NCBI GenBank assembly: GCA_016866255.1
Contig: VGMY01000003.1
Span: 108,251 to 172,250, forward strand
Length of the DNA: 64,000 bases
Reading direction: 5' to 3'
Source: Bacteroidota bacterium
GTDB taxonomy: Bacteria > Bacteroidota > Bacteroidia > Flavobacteriales_D > Crocinitomicaceae
Shown: positions 36,422 through 46,248 of the stretch, piece after piece
Numbering within the stretch: position 1 is the stretch's first letter
Layout: every line of letters starts with the position of its first letter
Translations under genes and position numbers: made by a program
Notes under the pieces: model-generated
Told to the model about the DNA's origin: nothing
Seen by the model: the letters and a program-made list of their open reading frames with translations, nothing else
Database searches by the model: none

Positions 36422-38803
36422 ATGAGACCGTTATTCTCCCTTTTTTTGTTTTTTTTACTCGCCATATGTTTTCCTAACTGTGCGCAACTGATCACAAACG
36501 TGGGTCAGAGCCCGCAAAACTTGGTGCAAAACGTGTTGATTGGCCCGGGAGTTACTGTAAGCAATATTTTTTTCAACGGCAGCCCCACTGCCATAGGCTC
36601 ATTTACCGCCACTGGAACCACCCTGGGCATTAACCAAGGAATTATCATGACTACCGGCACCGTGTTGCCAAACGGCACTGGCCCGCAAGGACCTAATAAT
36701 TCCCCTTCTGCCGGAGTGGACAATAATATGCCAGGCTCAGGAATTTTATCAGGGATCATCGGAGGAACTCCCACTTTTAACGGTGCAATTTTAGAATTCG
36801 ATTTTATTCCCTACGCGGACACGGTAAAATTTAAATACGTCTTTGGATCGGAAGAATACCCAGAATTTGCCCCACCCAACAACTCTACCTATAACGACGT
36901 TTTCGGTTTTTTTATTTCGGGGCCAGGAATCGCTGGACTTCAAAATATTGCTCAACTTCCCAATGGAGGAGGTGTTGTCTCGATCAATAACGTCAACTCA
37001 ATTACTAACCAATCTTTCTATAACACCAACGGCGATGGCAATTCCCCTCCATACAACTCCTCTCCCAATTATATTCAATACGACGGGTTTACCGATGTTC
37101 TTGAGGCAATATCTCAAGTTCAATGTGGCGAGACGTATCACTTAATTCTTGCAATTGCCGACGTGGGGGATGGCGCCTGGGACTCAGGTATATTCTTGGA
37201 GGCCAATAGTTTGAGCACATTAACGCCGGTTGTTGTTACCCACACGCTATCTCAACAAGTATTTCAAAATCCCGATTGGATGGCCGAAGGGTGTGTTACG
37301 GCCACCGTGAATGTTACCAGGCAAAACAACTTGAACAGTGCTTTAACCATCCCCTTGGTTTTAACCGGTTCAGCAACCATCGGATTGGATTATAGCGGCG
37401 TGCCGAATTCCGTTACCTTCGCTCCCGGGCAATCCGTTTACACCTTTCAAATAAATGCCTTATCTGACGCTTTTGCGGAAGGATTGGAAACCATAAATAT
37501 TGCCTTTAACGTTTCCGATCCTTGCGGGAACATTACCCCGATTCCCCTCAATCTTTTCATTCAAGACGTGCCTCCCCTTTCGGTTAATCTTAACGACACC
37601 ACCTTGCTTTGCCCCAATTTGCCTCTTACCGTCAATGCCCAAGTCAGCGGAGGCATCACCCCTTATACCTACCTTTGGAGTACAGGGGCAACAACCCCAT
37701 CCATTTCATTTACCGCTCAAAACACCGAACAACTTTTTGTGCAAGTCTCCGATAATTGTTCGGGACAAACTGTTACCGACTCTTGCTGGATTACCATTCC
37801 TGTTTTTCCTCCTCTTACCCTTACTGTTTCAAACGATATTACCGAAATTTGTCCTTTTATTCCCCATACCTTTTATGCACAAATTTCCGGTGGAGACGGC
37901 AACTACTCATTCCAATGGCGAAACAATGGGGTTTTACTTTCCTCGGTCGATTCCTTAACCGTTAGTCCAAGCACCACGAGCCAATATGTCGTAACACTAA
38001 CCGACGGTTGTGGAAACACCGCTAGTGACACCGTCAATTATTTTATCACCAGTTTACCATTAACCCTGCAAATGACTCCAACCCAATACATTTGTCAAGG
38101 CGATAGTGCCTTCATAAGTGTTACAGCGAGCGGCGGCTTTGGAAATTACTACTATTTATGGCCTTCTAACGGAGCGACAACTCCTGGGATTTGGGTATAT
38201 CCCAGCAGCACCAACAGCTATCAAGTACTGGTTTCGGATGAATGCCAAACATTCACGGTTAGTGGTTTTACTCAAGTACAGATAGTTAAACCCAAGGCGG
38301 ATTTTACCATACTTACCAATAACCCAACCGAGAACTTACCCGTATCGTTTCTAAATACGACGCTTAACGGATACGGTTATACCTGGTATTTTGGCGACGG
38401 AGGGAGCTCCTATGAAATACATCCGACCCATACCTTTAGCCCTTTTGGCGAATATTATATTACCTTAATCGCGACTGACCTTAATGGATGCATCGACAGC
38501 ATTACCAAACCCATTTATATTGAAGAGGAATTTTACATATACATCCCCAATACCTTCATTCCAGACGGCAATCGGTTCAACGAATATTTCTCCGGCAGTT
38601 TCGTGGGTGTTGAATGGATCAACATTGAAATATTCAACCGATGGGGAGAACGCCTGTTTTTTTCGGATCAATTAAATTTTGCTTGGGACGGCACCTACAA
38701 GGGCGTGCTGGTTCCTGATGGCACCTATACGTGGAAGCTTATTTACCGAAAAAACCGATCGCAAGAACAACAAATTTCAGGACACGTTAATGTAATTAAA
38801 TAG
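36422..38803 (+). CDS. T9SS type B secreted protein with choice-of-anchor L, Calx-like, Ig-like and PKD domains
   Basis: The 793-residue protein has a signal peptide (about 1-22, ending FPNCAQ). A choice-of-anchor L domain spans about 25-265 (GINQGIIMTTG, FKYVFGSEEYPEF, YNDVFGFFISGPG, LILAIADVGDGAWDSGIFLEA). A Calx-beta-like part (about 280-385), three Ig-like repeats (about 390-620), a PKD domain (about 625-705, FLNTTLNGYGYTWYFGDGG) and a gliding-motility C-terminal domain (about 710-793, IPNTFIPDGNRFNEYF, IFNRWGERLFFSD, WDGTYKG) follow. It is probably a surface adhesin or part of the extracellular matrix. It follows the exporter gene by 67 bp. Confidence 0.92.
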   Translation: MRPLFSLFLFFLLAICFPNCAQLITNVGQSPQNLVQNVLIGPGVTVSNIFFNGSPTAIGSFTATGTTLGINQGIIMTTGTVLPNGTGPQGPNNSPSAGVDNNMPGSGILSGIIGGTPTFNGAILEFDFIPYADTVKFKYVFGSEEYPEFAPPNNSTYNDVFGFFISGPGIAGLQNIAQLPNGGGVVSINNVNSITNQSFYNTNGDGNSPPYNSSPNYIQYDGFTDVLEAISQVQCGETYHLILAIADVGDGAWDSGIFLEANSLSTLTPVVVTHTLSQQVFQNPDWMAEGCVTATVNVTRQNNLNSALTIPLVLTGSATIGLDYSGVPNSVTFAPGQSVYTFQINALSDAFAEGLETINIAFNVSDPCGNITPIPLNLFIQDVPPLSVNLNDTTLLCPNLPLTVNAQVSGGITPYTYLWSTGATTPSISFTAQNTEQLFVQVSDNCSGQTVTDSCWITIPVFPPLTLTVSNDITEICPFIPHTFYAQISGGDGNYSFQWRNNGVLLSSVDSLTVSPSTTSQYVVTLTDGCGNTASDTVNYFITSLPLTLQMTPTQYICQGDSAFISVTASGGFGNYYYLWPSNGATTPGIWVYPSSTNSYQVLVSDECQTFTVSGFTQVQIVKPKADFTILTNNPTENLPVSFLNTTLNGYGYTWYFGDGGSSYEIHPTHTFSPFGEYYITLIATDLNGCIDSITKPIYIEEEFYIYIPNTFIPDGNRFNEYFSGSFVGVEWINIEIFNRWGERLFFSDQLNFAWDGTYKGVLVPDGTYTWKLIYRKNRSQEQQISGHVNVIK

Positions 38804-38836
38804 GCCTTTCATTTTCTTCAGTACTATTACTTGTTG

Positions 38837-38844
38837 TAATTTTG
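38837..38844 (+). promoter_or_regulatory. lepA -7 element
   Basis: TAATTTTG, a full match to TAnnTTTG, seven bases before the lepA ATG at 38852. The -33 region is weak (TTTTC). The message would be leaderless or nearly so. Confidence 0.55.
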
Positions 38845-38851
38845 CACCATC

Positions 38852-40648
38852 ATGAAAAACATCCGCAATTTTTGCATTATTGCTCACATCGACCACGGTA
38901 AAAGCACCCTCGCCGATCGCTTACTTCAAGCGACCAACACCATTTCGGAACGAGACATGCAAGACCAGGCGCTGGACGATATGGACATTGAACGCGAACG
39001 CGGCATTACAATAAAAAGTCACGCCATACAAATGGCTTACCAATTTCAAGAACAGGACTATGTACTGAACTTAATTGATACTCCCGGGCACGTTGATTTT
39101 TCTTACGAAGTTTCCCGTTCAATTGCCGCCTGCGAAGGCGCATTGCTTATTGTTGACGCTTCCCAAGGAATCGAAGCTCAAACCATTTCAAATCTCTACC
39201 TAGCCCTAGAACACGACCTTGAAATTATCCCCATATTGAACAAAATGGATTTGCCCAGCGCGATGCCTGAGGAAGTAGCCGATCAAATCATTGATTTAAT
39301 TGGTTGTAAGCCCACCGATATAATTCCTGCATCAGGAAAAACGGGCTTAGGGGTAGATCAGATTTTAGAGGCCGTGATCACCCGAATTCCTGCGCCGAAA
39401 GGTGATGAAAGCGCTCCTCTCCAGGCAATGATATTTGATTCAGTTTTCAATTCTTTTCGAGGAATCATTGCTTATTTCCGCGTACACAACGGCATTATGA
39501 AAAAGGGGCAAAAAGTCCGCTTTTTTAATACAGGTAAAGACTACAATGCCGACGAGGTAGGTATCCTTAAAATGGACTTGGTTCCCAAACAAGAAGTTAA
39601 GGCGGGGGATGTTGGGTACATTATTTCTGGAATCAAGGCGGCCAACGAAGTGAAAGTAGGAGATACCATTACCTCAGCGGAAAAACCTTGTGAAAGTGCC
39701 GTCAAAGGATTTGAGGACGTCAAGCCCATGGTATTTGCCGGCATCTATCCTGTAGACACGGAAGATTACGAAGAACTTCGTTTTTCCATGGAAAAACTTA
39801 AACTAAACGACTCTTCTTTGGTGTTTGAACCAGAATCTTCTGCTGCATTAGGTTTTGGTTTCCGTTGCGGGTTCTTAGGTATGTTGCACATGGAAATCAT
39901 TCAAGAACGGTTGGAACGAGAATTTAACATGACTGTCATTACCACCGTACCGAATGTTTCGTATCACACCTACATGAAAAGAGATTCGCTGACCTGCTTG
40001 ATGGTTAATAACCCCTCCGAATTGCCGGATCTGGCAGGAGTTGATCGAATCGAAGAACCTTACATCAAAGCCCAGGTCATTACGAAATCTGAATTCGTAG
40101 GTTCGATTATGACCCTTTGTATTGAAAAAAGAGGAGAATTAAAAAATCAAGTATACCTGACGCAAGACCGCGTTGAAATTACGTTTGAAATGCCTTTGGC
40201 TGAAATTGTTTTTGATTTCTATGATCGCTTAAAAACGGTATCTAAGGGTTATGCTTCTTTTGATTACCACCCCGTAGGCTACCGAGAATCCGACTTAGTC
40301 AAAATGGATTTATTGCTCAACGGAGAACAAGTGGATGCCCTTTCCGCTTTGGTGCATCGAGGCAACGCCTTTGATTTGGGTAAGAAAATCTGTATAAAAT
40401 TGCGAGAACTGATCCCGAGGCAACAATTTGAAATTCCTATTCAGGCGGCAGTAGGAGCAAAAATCATCGCGCGCGAAACCATTAAAGCGCTCCGTAAAGA
40501 CGTAACAGCAAAGTGCTACGGTGGAGACATCACGCGTAAAAGAAAATTGCTGGAAAAACAAAAAGCGGGCAAGAAGCGCATGCGCCAAGTGGGCCGTGTG
40601 GAGGTTCCCCAAGAGGCTTTCCTCGCAGTACTAAAATTAAACGATTAA
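38852..40648 (+). CDS. lepA: Elongation factor 4 (LepA)
   Basis: The 598-residue translational GTPase back-translocates stalled ribosomes or aids 30S biogenesis. G1 [29 protein letters not shown] and NKMD are intact, and the LepA-specific C-terminal domain ends [26 protein letters not shown]. Length is standard. It begins a plus-strand run with the two small genes and hflX. Confidence 0.97.
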   Translation: MKNIRNFCIIAHIDHGKSTLADRLLQATNTISERDMQDQALDDMDIERERGITIKSHAIQMAYQFQEQDYVLNLIDTPGHVDFSYEVSRSIAACEGALLIVDASQGIEAQTISNLYLALEHDLEIIPILNKMDLPSAMPEEVADQIIDLIGCKPTDIIPASGKTGLGVDQILEAVITRIPAPKGDESAPLQAMIFDSVFNSFRGIIAYFRVHNGIMKKGQKVRFFNTGKDYNADEVGILKMDLVPKQEVKAGDVGYIISGIKAANEVKVGDTITSAEKPCESAVKGFEDVKPMVFAGIYPVDTEDYEELRFSMEKLKLNDSSLVFEPESSAALGFGFRCGFLGMLHMEIIQERLEREFNMTVITTVPNVSYHTYMKRDSLTCLMVNNPSELPDLAGVDRIEEPYIKAQVITKSEFVGSIMTLCIEKRGELKNQVYLTQDRVEITFEMPLAEIVFDFYDRLKTVSKGYASFDYHPVGYRESDLVKMDLLLNGEQVDALSALVHRGNAFDLGKKICIKLRELIPRQQFEIPIQAAVGAKIIARETIKALRKDVTAKCYGGDITRKRKLLEKQKAGKKRMRQVGRVEVPQEAFLAVLKLND

Positions 40649-40658
40649 AATAGACGAT

Positions 40659-41090
40659 ATGTACGAAGCACTTAAATCTGCACACTCAGGCCTGAGATGG
40701 GTGGTTATAGCTTTAATTATTTGGGCCATTTATAATGCCTTTATGGCCAAAGACTTCAACAAGCGCGAGAAACTCGTCAACTTGTTTTCCATGGTAAGCG
40801 TTCATACACAACTAATTCTGGGCTTTATTCTTTATGTTAAATCCCCGAAAGTTCAATTTTTTGATGGCTGGATGAAAGATTCCTTGTACCGTTTTTACGG
40901 CATGGAGCACCTTCTCGGGATGTTTATTGCCGTTGTTTTGATAACCATAGGGTATAGCAAATCCAAAAGAGCTAACACCGCAGCAGAAAAATTCAAGCCG
41001 ATCAAAATCTTTTACCTCATTGGTTTAATCATCATTTTAGCAAGCATTCCATGGCCGTTCAGAGCAAATTTAGGTGGTGCTTGGTTTTAA
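40659..41090 (+). CDS. Small four-helix membrane protein (cytochrome b-like, Bacteroidota family)
   Basis: The 143-residue protein has four membrane segments (about 12-29, 45-62, 84-104, 118-136). Conserved polar residues include His9 (SAHSGLRW), His48 in VSVHTQLILGF, His82 in YGMEHLLGM and the ending IPWPFRANLGGAWF. In databases such proteins are often called cytochrome B, but heme binding is not proven; the His in three helices would allow it. The cytochrome c gene overlaps its 3' end by 40 bp, which supports an electron-transfer link. Confidence 0.72.
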   Translation: MYEALKSAHSGLRWVVIALIIWAIYNAFMAKDFNKREKLVNLFSMVSVHTQLILGFILYVKSPKVQFFDGWMKDSLYRFYGMEHLLGMFIAVVLITIGYSKSKRANTAAEKFKPIKIFYLIGLIIILASIPWPFRANLGGAWF

Positions 41091-41383
41091 TGCTGTGGCT
41101 ATTCTCGAGTTGCTCGGAGAATTCGGAGGCCTCTTTGGTCCGTAAAGAGGGGGTTAGAACGGGGCAAGAGTTGTACTTGTTAAATTGTGCAAGCTGTCAC
41201 GGAGAGCGGGGAAATCTTGGTGTAGCTGGGGCAAAAAATCTACAGGCTACGACACTCGACAAAATCGCCATAGAAGCAATCATTCGAAACGGTAAACACG
41301 GCATGCCAGCATTTAAAGGAATCATCAGGCAACAAACCTCGTACGACTCACTTGTTGCTTATGTAATATCATTGCGCAATTAA
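41051..41383 (+). CDS. Monoheme cytochrome c lipoprotein
   Basis: The 110-residue protein has a lipoprotein signal (CLVLMLWLFSSC, Cys21); the internal ATG at 41090 would leave too short a signal, so the start at 41051 is preferred although it overlaps the upstream gene by 40 bp. One heme motif CASCH, and Met in KHGMPAFKG as likely sixth ligand, place it in class I cytochromes. It probably sits on the periplasmic side and works with the His-rich membrane protein. The stop is immediately followed by the hflX ATG. Confidence 0.87.
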   Translation: MAVQSKFRWCLVLMLWLFSSCSENSEASLVRKEGVRTGQELYLLNCASCHGERGNLGVAGAKNLQATTLDKIAIEAIIRNGKHGMPAFKGIIRQQTSYDSLVAYVISLRN

Positions 41384-42535
41384 ATGGCCCACGCTACCAT
41401 TGATGAAATCGAAGAAAGATGCATTCTTGTTGCAGTACTGCAAGGAAACGTTGATGCGCGCTTAACCCATGAATATTTAAACGAATTAGCTTTTTTAGCG
41501 GAAACTGCCGGGGCATCTGCGGTAGGATCTTTTACCCAAAAATTGCCCTTTCCCAATCCAAGAACGTATGTTGGCGAAGGGAAATTAGCCGAAATCAAGG
41601 CCTATGCAAATTTAAACGAAATCGATGCCGTCATTTTTGATGACGAACTCAGTCCTTCCCAATTAAGGAATATTGAGCGCGAATTAAATCTGAAAATAAT
41701 CGATCGAAGCATCTTAATTCTCGACATCTTTGCAAAACGTGCCCGCACCTTTCAAGCAAAAACCCAGGTTGAATTGGCTCAACTTCAATATATGCTTCCC
41801 AGGTTAACGCGAATGTGGACCCACCTTGAGCGGCAAAAAGGAGGTATTGGTATGCGAGGCCCTGGAGAATCGCAGATCGAAACAGACCGGAGGATTATTC
41901 AGCAACGAATCGCCTTAATGAAAGTGCGATTGAAGGAAATTGACCAGCAAATGACCACCCAAAGGGGAAACCGTGGACAATTAGTCCGGGTTGCATTGGT
42001 GGGATATACGAACGTTGGAAAAAGCACAATCATGAACCTTATTTCAAAATCTGAGGTGTTTGCGGAAAACAAGCTATTTGCCACGCTCGACACTACGGTT
42101 CGAAAAGTCGTTATTGAAAATTTACCCTTCCTGCTCACCGACACCGTAGGCTTTATTCGAAAACTTCCACAGCCCTTATTAGAATCGTTTAAATCAACCT
42201 TAGATGAGGTTCGGGAGGCCGACCTCTTAGTTCATGTGTTGGATTTATCCCACCCGAATTTCGAAGAGCATTTTAATACCGTGAACACCACGCTTCAAGA
42301 AATTGACAAGGTTGAAAAACCTACCGTGGTTGTGTTCAACAAAATGGATGCTCTAACCGAAGAGGTGTCTCTTGACGAGTTAAAACGTACTTGGATGGCA
42401 AAACTAGGCGGAAGGCCCTGCATCTTTATTTCTGCCGTCCAAAAATTGAACATTGAAGAGTTCAGGGAAACTATTTATCAAGAGGTTAAAGAAATTTTTA
42501 AGATCCGTTATCCCTACAATAACTTCTTATATTAA
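41384..42535 (+). CDS. hflX: Ribosome-associated GTPase HflX
   Basis: The 383-residue protein has the N-terminal HflX domain (about 1-180, with PNPRTYVGEGKLAEI and the GGIGMRGPGESQIE motif) and a Ras-like GTPase domain with G1 VGYTNVGKSTIMN, DTVGFIRKLP and NKMD. HflX splits stalled ribosomes under stress. The ATG follows the cytochrome c TAA with no gap. A strong bidirectional terminator lies just after it. Confidence 0.96.
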   Translation: MAHATIDEIEERCILVAVLQGNVDARLTHEYLNELAFLAETAGASAVGSFTQKLPFPNPRTYVGEGKLAEIKAYANLNEIDAVIFDDELSPSQLRNIERELNLKIIDRSILILDIFAKRARTFQAKTQVELAQLQYMLPRLTRMWTHLERQKGGIGMRGPGESQIETDRRIIQQRIALMKVRLKEIDQQMTTQRGNRGQLVRVALVGYTNVGKSTIMNLISKSEVFAENKLFATLDTTVRKVVIENLPFLLTDTVGFIRKLPQPLLESFKSTLDEVREADLLVHVLDLSHPNFEEHFNTVNTTLQEIDKVEKPTVVVFNKMDALTEEVSLDELKRTWMAKLGGRPCIFISAVQKLNIEEFRETIYQEVKEIFKIRYPYNNFLY

Positions 42536-42541
42536 TTCCAT

Positions 42542-42575
42542 AAAAAAAGGGGGCCGAAACCCCCTTTTTCTTTTC
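42542..42575. terminator. Bidirectional rho-independent terminator
   Basis: A7 then GGGGG, loop CCGAAA, CCCCC and a T-run (42565-42569, then CTTTT). The symmetrical A and T runs allow it to end both hflX (plus) and the convergent T9SS thioredoxin-like gene (minus). Confidence 0.9.
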
Positions 42576-42586
42576 TATTAGAAAGA

Positions 42587-44044
42587 TTAACGTACAACTA
42601 CATTTTTAGTTGTTGAAAGACCTTCGCTTGAAATACGAACGATATAACTTCCTTTTGCCATGTTCTCAGTATCAAAAGAAACCACTTGCGTTCCGTTGGC
42701 GTTGTTCATGGATTGAACAGCGATAACGCGTCCTTGAATATCCAATACTTCAATGCTGTAATCTGCATTTTCTGCTTCGAAAGAAACATTGATTGCTTCG
42801 TTCGCAGGGTTTGGATAAACATTCATCGCAGCGATGAATTCTTCTTTAACCCCTAAAGCACCTGTTTTGAATGGCTTTTCTTCAGCATCACCAAATTCAC
42901 CTCCGCTGCAAAGAACCGCCCCAAGTGCATCTTCCACTGAATAAGATCCTGCTCCGTAATCACAGCATATTCCGTCTCCGTATGAATCAAGAATTTCAAA
43001 GTCATAGCATTGGTTAGCGCTTAGTTGAACTTGAACTGGAGGACGTACTGTTACTCCATTGGCTCCTAAATCCTGCCAGTTTCCACCGCCAGATGCTACG
43101 GTAGTTCCAGCAGAGTTTTTAATGGTCCATGAAGTTTCCGAAGCGTACCGGTCTGTGGTGATTTTAACGGTTACATACTGGTTAGCGGCTAAAGTGGCCA
43201 AGGCAACGGTAGCAGTAACACTGTTATTTGCCGCAGAAGCATCTCCTGCAGTTGTAACGGCAACAGCTAAAGCTCCTCCGTTAAAGTTAGCAATGGGAGA
43301 ACAGTTCACTGTTGCTACACCGTAAGTACCTAAGCTCCCTGAATACGTTCCAGTAGAAACCGTATTTCCACCTTGAGTAATGGTAACAGTAGCAGCCGTT
43401 AACGGAGATGTTCCATTGTTTTGAATTTGAACGGAAGGCGTGTAGGAGCCCTCACAATGGGTCAAACTTCCTTCGTAAGAAATCGCTGCAACGTCTGCTG
43501 GGTTTGAAGCAGGAGGGGGACATTGTTGTAGGTAACTTATCAAATTGTTTAAGGTTCCAATCCCGCCGGCAACTCCTGATTTTAAAATTTGACGATTCGG
43601 GCAAATCACGTACATTTCAGGAAAATAATCGATGCTCATTCCTGAATTCTCAAAAGACGCTTGATTTGCTAAGTTTATAATCGGCATATTTTGACCTGTT
43701 ACCCAATCACCCTGGGTATTGCCACCTTGGCCATTCAACTGAGCTACGGTTGTTTGCGGATCTCCTTCTACAAAGAACACCATCGCTTGGTTGGTTCCAG
43801 AGGGCCCGTATTGGTTGTAAAAATTATTCAACGCGCCCGTTCCGTGGTAAGTCCAACAAGGGCCGCACCAAGTTGCAGAAATGTCAATAACCACCATTTT
43901 ACCTTGGTCAAGGTAATCGAATAACGAATGGGAGGTTCCGTTGATATCGGTCAACGTGAAGTTGCTCACCACGGTTCCTACTGGAGTTTGAGCGTAAGAC
44001 GCCGCGCCCGTTAAGAGAGCAAAAGAGAATAACAATTTTTTCAT
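42587..44044 (-). CDS. T9SS-secreted thioredoxin-fold protein with type A sorting domain
   Basis: The product is 485 residues from ATG 44044 (MKKLLFSFALL, signal ending SYAQ); the 28-residue upstream extension is rejected. The N-terminal domain (about 20-180) is TlpA/redoxin-like with the active-site motif ATWCGPCWTYH. The middle (about 185-400) is beta-rich, with a CARDB-like repeat and a region ending in a Cys-rich GDGICCDYGAGSY loop. The C-terminus (about 410-485, MNVYPNPANEAINVSF ... GSYIVRIS) is a type A T9SS signal. It would act as a thiol oxidoreductase on the outside of the cell. Confidence 0.9.
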   Translation of the reverse strand: MKKLLFSFALLTGAASYAQTPVGTVVSNFTLTDINGTSHSLFDYLDQGKMVVIDISATWCGPCWTYHGTGALNNFYNQYGPSGTNQAMVFFVEGDPQTTVAQLNGQGGNTQGDWVTGQNMPIINLANQASFENSGMSIDYFPEMYVICPNRQILKSGVAGGIGTLNNLISYLQQCPPPASNPADVAAISYEGSLTHCEGSYTPSVQIQNNGTSPLTAATVTITQGGNTVSTGTYSGSLGTYGVATVNCSPIANFNGGALAVAVTTAGDASAANNSVTATVALATLAANQYVTVKITTDRYASETSWTIKNSAGTTVASGGGNWQDLGANGVTVRPPVQVQLSANQCYDFEILDSYGDGICCDYGAGSYSVEDALGAVLCSGGEFGDAEEKPFKTGALGVKEEFIAAMNVYPNPANEAINVSFEAENADYSIEVLDIQGRVIAVQSMNNANGTQVVSFDTENMAKGSYIVRISSEGLSTTKNVVVR

Positions 44045-44090
44045 CTTTAAAATTTTAAGTTTCAGTAAATTTAAGATTTCTATTCGAATT

Positions 44091-44783
44091 ATGAAAAAAA
44101 ACCTGGTGGTTTTTTCTGGAGCAGGCATGAGTGCCGAAAGCGGTGTTAAAACGTTTCGAGGGGGAGATGGGCTTTGGAAAAATTACCGTATTGAAGAAGT
44201 TGCCACGCCTGAAGCCTGGAGGGCTGACCCGGAATTGGTTAGCCGTTTCTACAATGAGCGCAGAAAACACATTATGGAATGTTCTCCAAACGAAGCCCAT
44301 TACATCATTGCCTCACTGGAAAATCTGTTCGAAGTGCTGGTCATTACCCAAAACATCGATGACCTGCATGAGCGGGCAGGAAGCTCAAGGGTCATGCATT
44401 TGCACGGCAACATCCGCCAGGCTAAATCCAGTGGCCCAAATCAAGAAGCCGTTTATTATCCTATTGAGGGCTGTGAACTCACCCAACAGGATCAATGCCC
44501 CGAGGGATACAGGCTCCGGCCTCATGTGGTATGGTTTGGGGAAGATGTGCCTCTTTACGCGAAAGCACTCGAAGAAATTCAAAGGGCTGAACTATTCATT
44601 GTGGTTGGGACATCCTTGATGGTTTACCCGGCAGCAGGCCTCATCCATCATTTAAGGCACGGTTGTGAAGCCTACTTGATTGACCCAAATGCGCATCATC
44701 TTACCGTGCCGAATAGCTTTACGTGCATAGCCGAAACTGCAGTTGAAGGAATGAAGAAAATGAAGGAACAACTTACTTCTTAA
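44091..44783 (+). CDS. cobB: SIR2-family NAD-dependent protein deacylase, Zn-ribbon cysteines absent
   Basis: The 230-residue sirtuin has NAD site GAGMSAESGVKTFRG, TQNIDDLHERAG and catalytic His in HLHGN, plus VGTSLMVYPAAG. The small domain lacks the two CxxC pairs of classical sirtuins; only isolated Cys remain (EGCELTQQDQCPEG before RLRPHVVWFGE). The Tyr and Arg in FYNERRKH fit the class III type with desuccinylase or deacetylase activity. It is convergent with hemD, overlapping it by 11 bp. Confidence 0.9.
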   Translation: MKKNLVVFSGAGMSAESGVKTFRGGDGLWKNYRIEEVATPEAWRADPELVSRFYNERRKHIMECSPNEAHYIIASLENLFEVLVITQNIDDLHERAGSSRVMHLHGNIRQAKSSGPNQEAVYYPIEGCELTQQDQCPEGYRLRPHVVWFGEDVPLYAKALEEIQRAELFIVVGTSLMVYPAAGLIHHLRHGCEAYLIDPNAHHLTVPNSFTCIAETAVEGMKKMKEQLTS

Positions 44784-45519
44784 GCGTTTCCTTGATAAAG
44801 AGCTCAATAGCACCAACCATGGAGGGTGCTTTAGGATGAGGTGCAGCAACATCCAATCGCAAGTTGTTTTTTAAAACGGCGCGCGCTGTGCTTTCCCCAT
44901 ATGCAGCAATGAACGTATTGTTTTGCTTAAAATCAGGGAAATTTTTAAATAAAGATTCTATCCCCCCAGGACTGAAGAAAACTAACATGTCGTAATACAC
45001 ATTTTCTAAATCCGTTAAATCGGCGGCTACTGTTCTGTACAAAATCACCTTGGTGAAATTAACCTTGTGTTGGGTCAACGTTTCAGGAATTGAATCGCGT
45101 AAAATATCGGTGCAGGGAAGCAGATATTTCTCGTTTTTGTGCTTCTTCATGACCTCGGCCAATTGGTCAATGGTTTGTTGACCAAAGAAGATTTTACGTT
45201 TACGATATGGAATGAACTTTTGTAAATACTTAGCCACTGCCTCAGAAATGCAAAAATACTTCATCGACTCAGGGACTTCGAAACGAGCGTCTTCAGCAAT
45301 GCGAAAAAAATGATCTGCTGCAATTTTTGAAGTTAAAATTATCGCCGTATGCTCGGTTAAATTTACTTTTTGGGATCGAAACTCTTTCCCGTCAACCCCT
45401 TCCACCTTAATAAAAGACCTAAAATCCACCTTTATGCTGTACTTGTCCCTTAAATCGTAGTAGGGGGACTTGTCTCCATCGGGTTTGGGTTGTGAAATGA
45501 GGATTGATTTAATGGCCAA
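44773..45519 (-). CDS. hemD: Uroporphyrinogen-III synthase
   Basis: The 248-residue protein belongs to the highly variable HemD family. The Flavobacteriia-type start ISQPKPDGDKSPYYDL, the TSKIAADHFFRIAE segment and the C-terminal VFFSPGGIESLFKNFPDF ... AYGESTARAVL ... PKAPSMVGAI support it. It cyclises hydroxymethylbilane in heme synthesis. The start is TTG at 45519; an in-frame stop (that of DUF4271) lies just upstream and no ATG is available. It is coupled to the DUF4271 gene 9 bp upstream. Confidence 0.88.
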   Translation of the reverse strand: MAIKSILISQPKPDGDKSPYYDLRDKYSIKVDFRSFIKVEGVDGKEFRSQKVNLTEHTAIILTSKIAADHFFRIAEDARFEVPESMKYFCISEAVAKYLQKFIPYRKRKIFFGQQTIDQLAEVMKKHKNEKYLLPCTDILRDSIPETLTQHKVNFTKVILYRTVAADLTDLENVYYDMLVFFSPGGIESLFKNFPDFKQNNTFIAAYGESTARAVLKNNLRLDVAAPHPKAPSMVGAIELFIKETLKK

Positions 45520-45528
45520 AACCTGAGA

Positions 45529-46173
45529 TTAAGGTGTTAGTAACTCAAACCATTGTGGGTTATAATACTTTGAGAGTAAAGCACTTGGAACCACATAAAC
45601 GGTGCAAAAGTACAAAATAAAATAATACCACAAAAACCCAGTATTTCGAAAGCCGAAGCCGATTGTCCAAAACCGTAAGCAAAAAATAACGATAAAAAGA
45701 CCGACGAGAATCCACAAGATCGTCATGGATGGATCGAGGAAAATTTGAAGGAAATTAATACCAACTGTCAATACGCTAAAAAAATATAACCCAACATTGC
45801 CATCTTGAAGTGTTTTTATGGTGACTTTGTGCAGAAAAAACCAAAGAAAAAAATAATCCAAATGCCACAGTAGCAGCACAACTATTGAAATACAGAGGGC
45901 TATCCAAAACGCCGTTTTCAGGTAAAAGGTTGCCACTAAATAATTGGTCAGAAAAAGGGCTATTCCTAATCCCAAATTGATAAAAAGAGAAAGAACTGAA
46001 ACTTTATCAAATGCCTGCCCTACCCTTAATCCAGCATTTCGCCCGAAACTTAACAATAAGGCAGCCCAGGAACCGCCTATCCTGTAATGAACCACCCCAA
46101 CCAGAAAAACCTGTAAAACCCAAACGAGAAAATACCAATTTTCAAGAAATGCAATGCGATCATTTAACAACAT
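45529..46173 (-). CDS. DUF4271 membrane protein
   Basis: The product is 214 residues from ATG 46173 (MLLNDRIAF); the longer frame's TTG at 46182 lies inside a -7 promoter element. It is strongly hydrophobic with about six membrane segments and aromatic-rich loops. DUF4271 genes commonly precede hemD in Flavobacteriia. The function is not known. It is divergent from the glutaryl-CoA dehydrogenase gene. Confidence 0.8.
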   Translation of the reverse strand: MLLNDRIAFLENWYFLVWVLQVFLVGVVHYRIGGSWAALLLSFGRNAGLRVGQAFDKVSVLSLFINLGLGIALFLTNYLVATFYLKTAFWIALCISIVVLLLWHLDYFFLWFFLHKVTIKTLQDGNVGLYFFSVLTVGINFLQIFLDPSMTILWILVGLFIVIFCLRFWTIGFGFRNTGFLWYYFILYFCTVYVVPSALLSKYYNPQWFELLTP

Positions 46174-46179
46174 CCCCTG

Positions 46180-46187
46180 CAAAAGTA
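46180..46187 (-). promoter_or_regulatory. DUF4271-hemD -7 element
   Basis: Minus strand TACTTTTG, a full TAnnTTTG match directly before the ATG at 46173, implying a leaderless message. The nearest TTG is 26 nt upstream, longer than ideal. Confidence 0.45.
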
Positions 46188-46222
46188 ATGCATTTTAGCA
46201 CCATTTCCCGAATCAATATATG

Positions 46223-46230
46223 TATCTTTG
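46223..46230 (+). promoter_or_regulatory. gcdH -7 element
   Basis: TATCTTTG, full match, 18 bp before the ATG at 46249. No good -33 TTG is seen. Confidence 0.5.
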
Positions 46231-46248
46231 TACCCATAAGCAGTAACC

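Noticed and set aside
44045..44128. 28-residue upstream extension of the T9SS thioredoxin-like protein
   Set aside because: It would bury the signal peptide that starts at 44044 and overlaps the sirtuin gene on the other strand.
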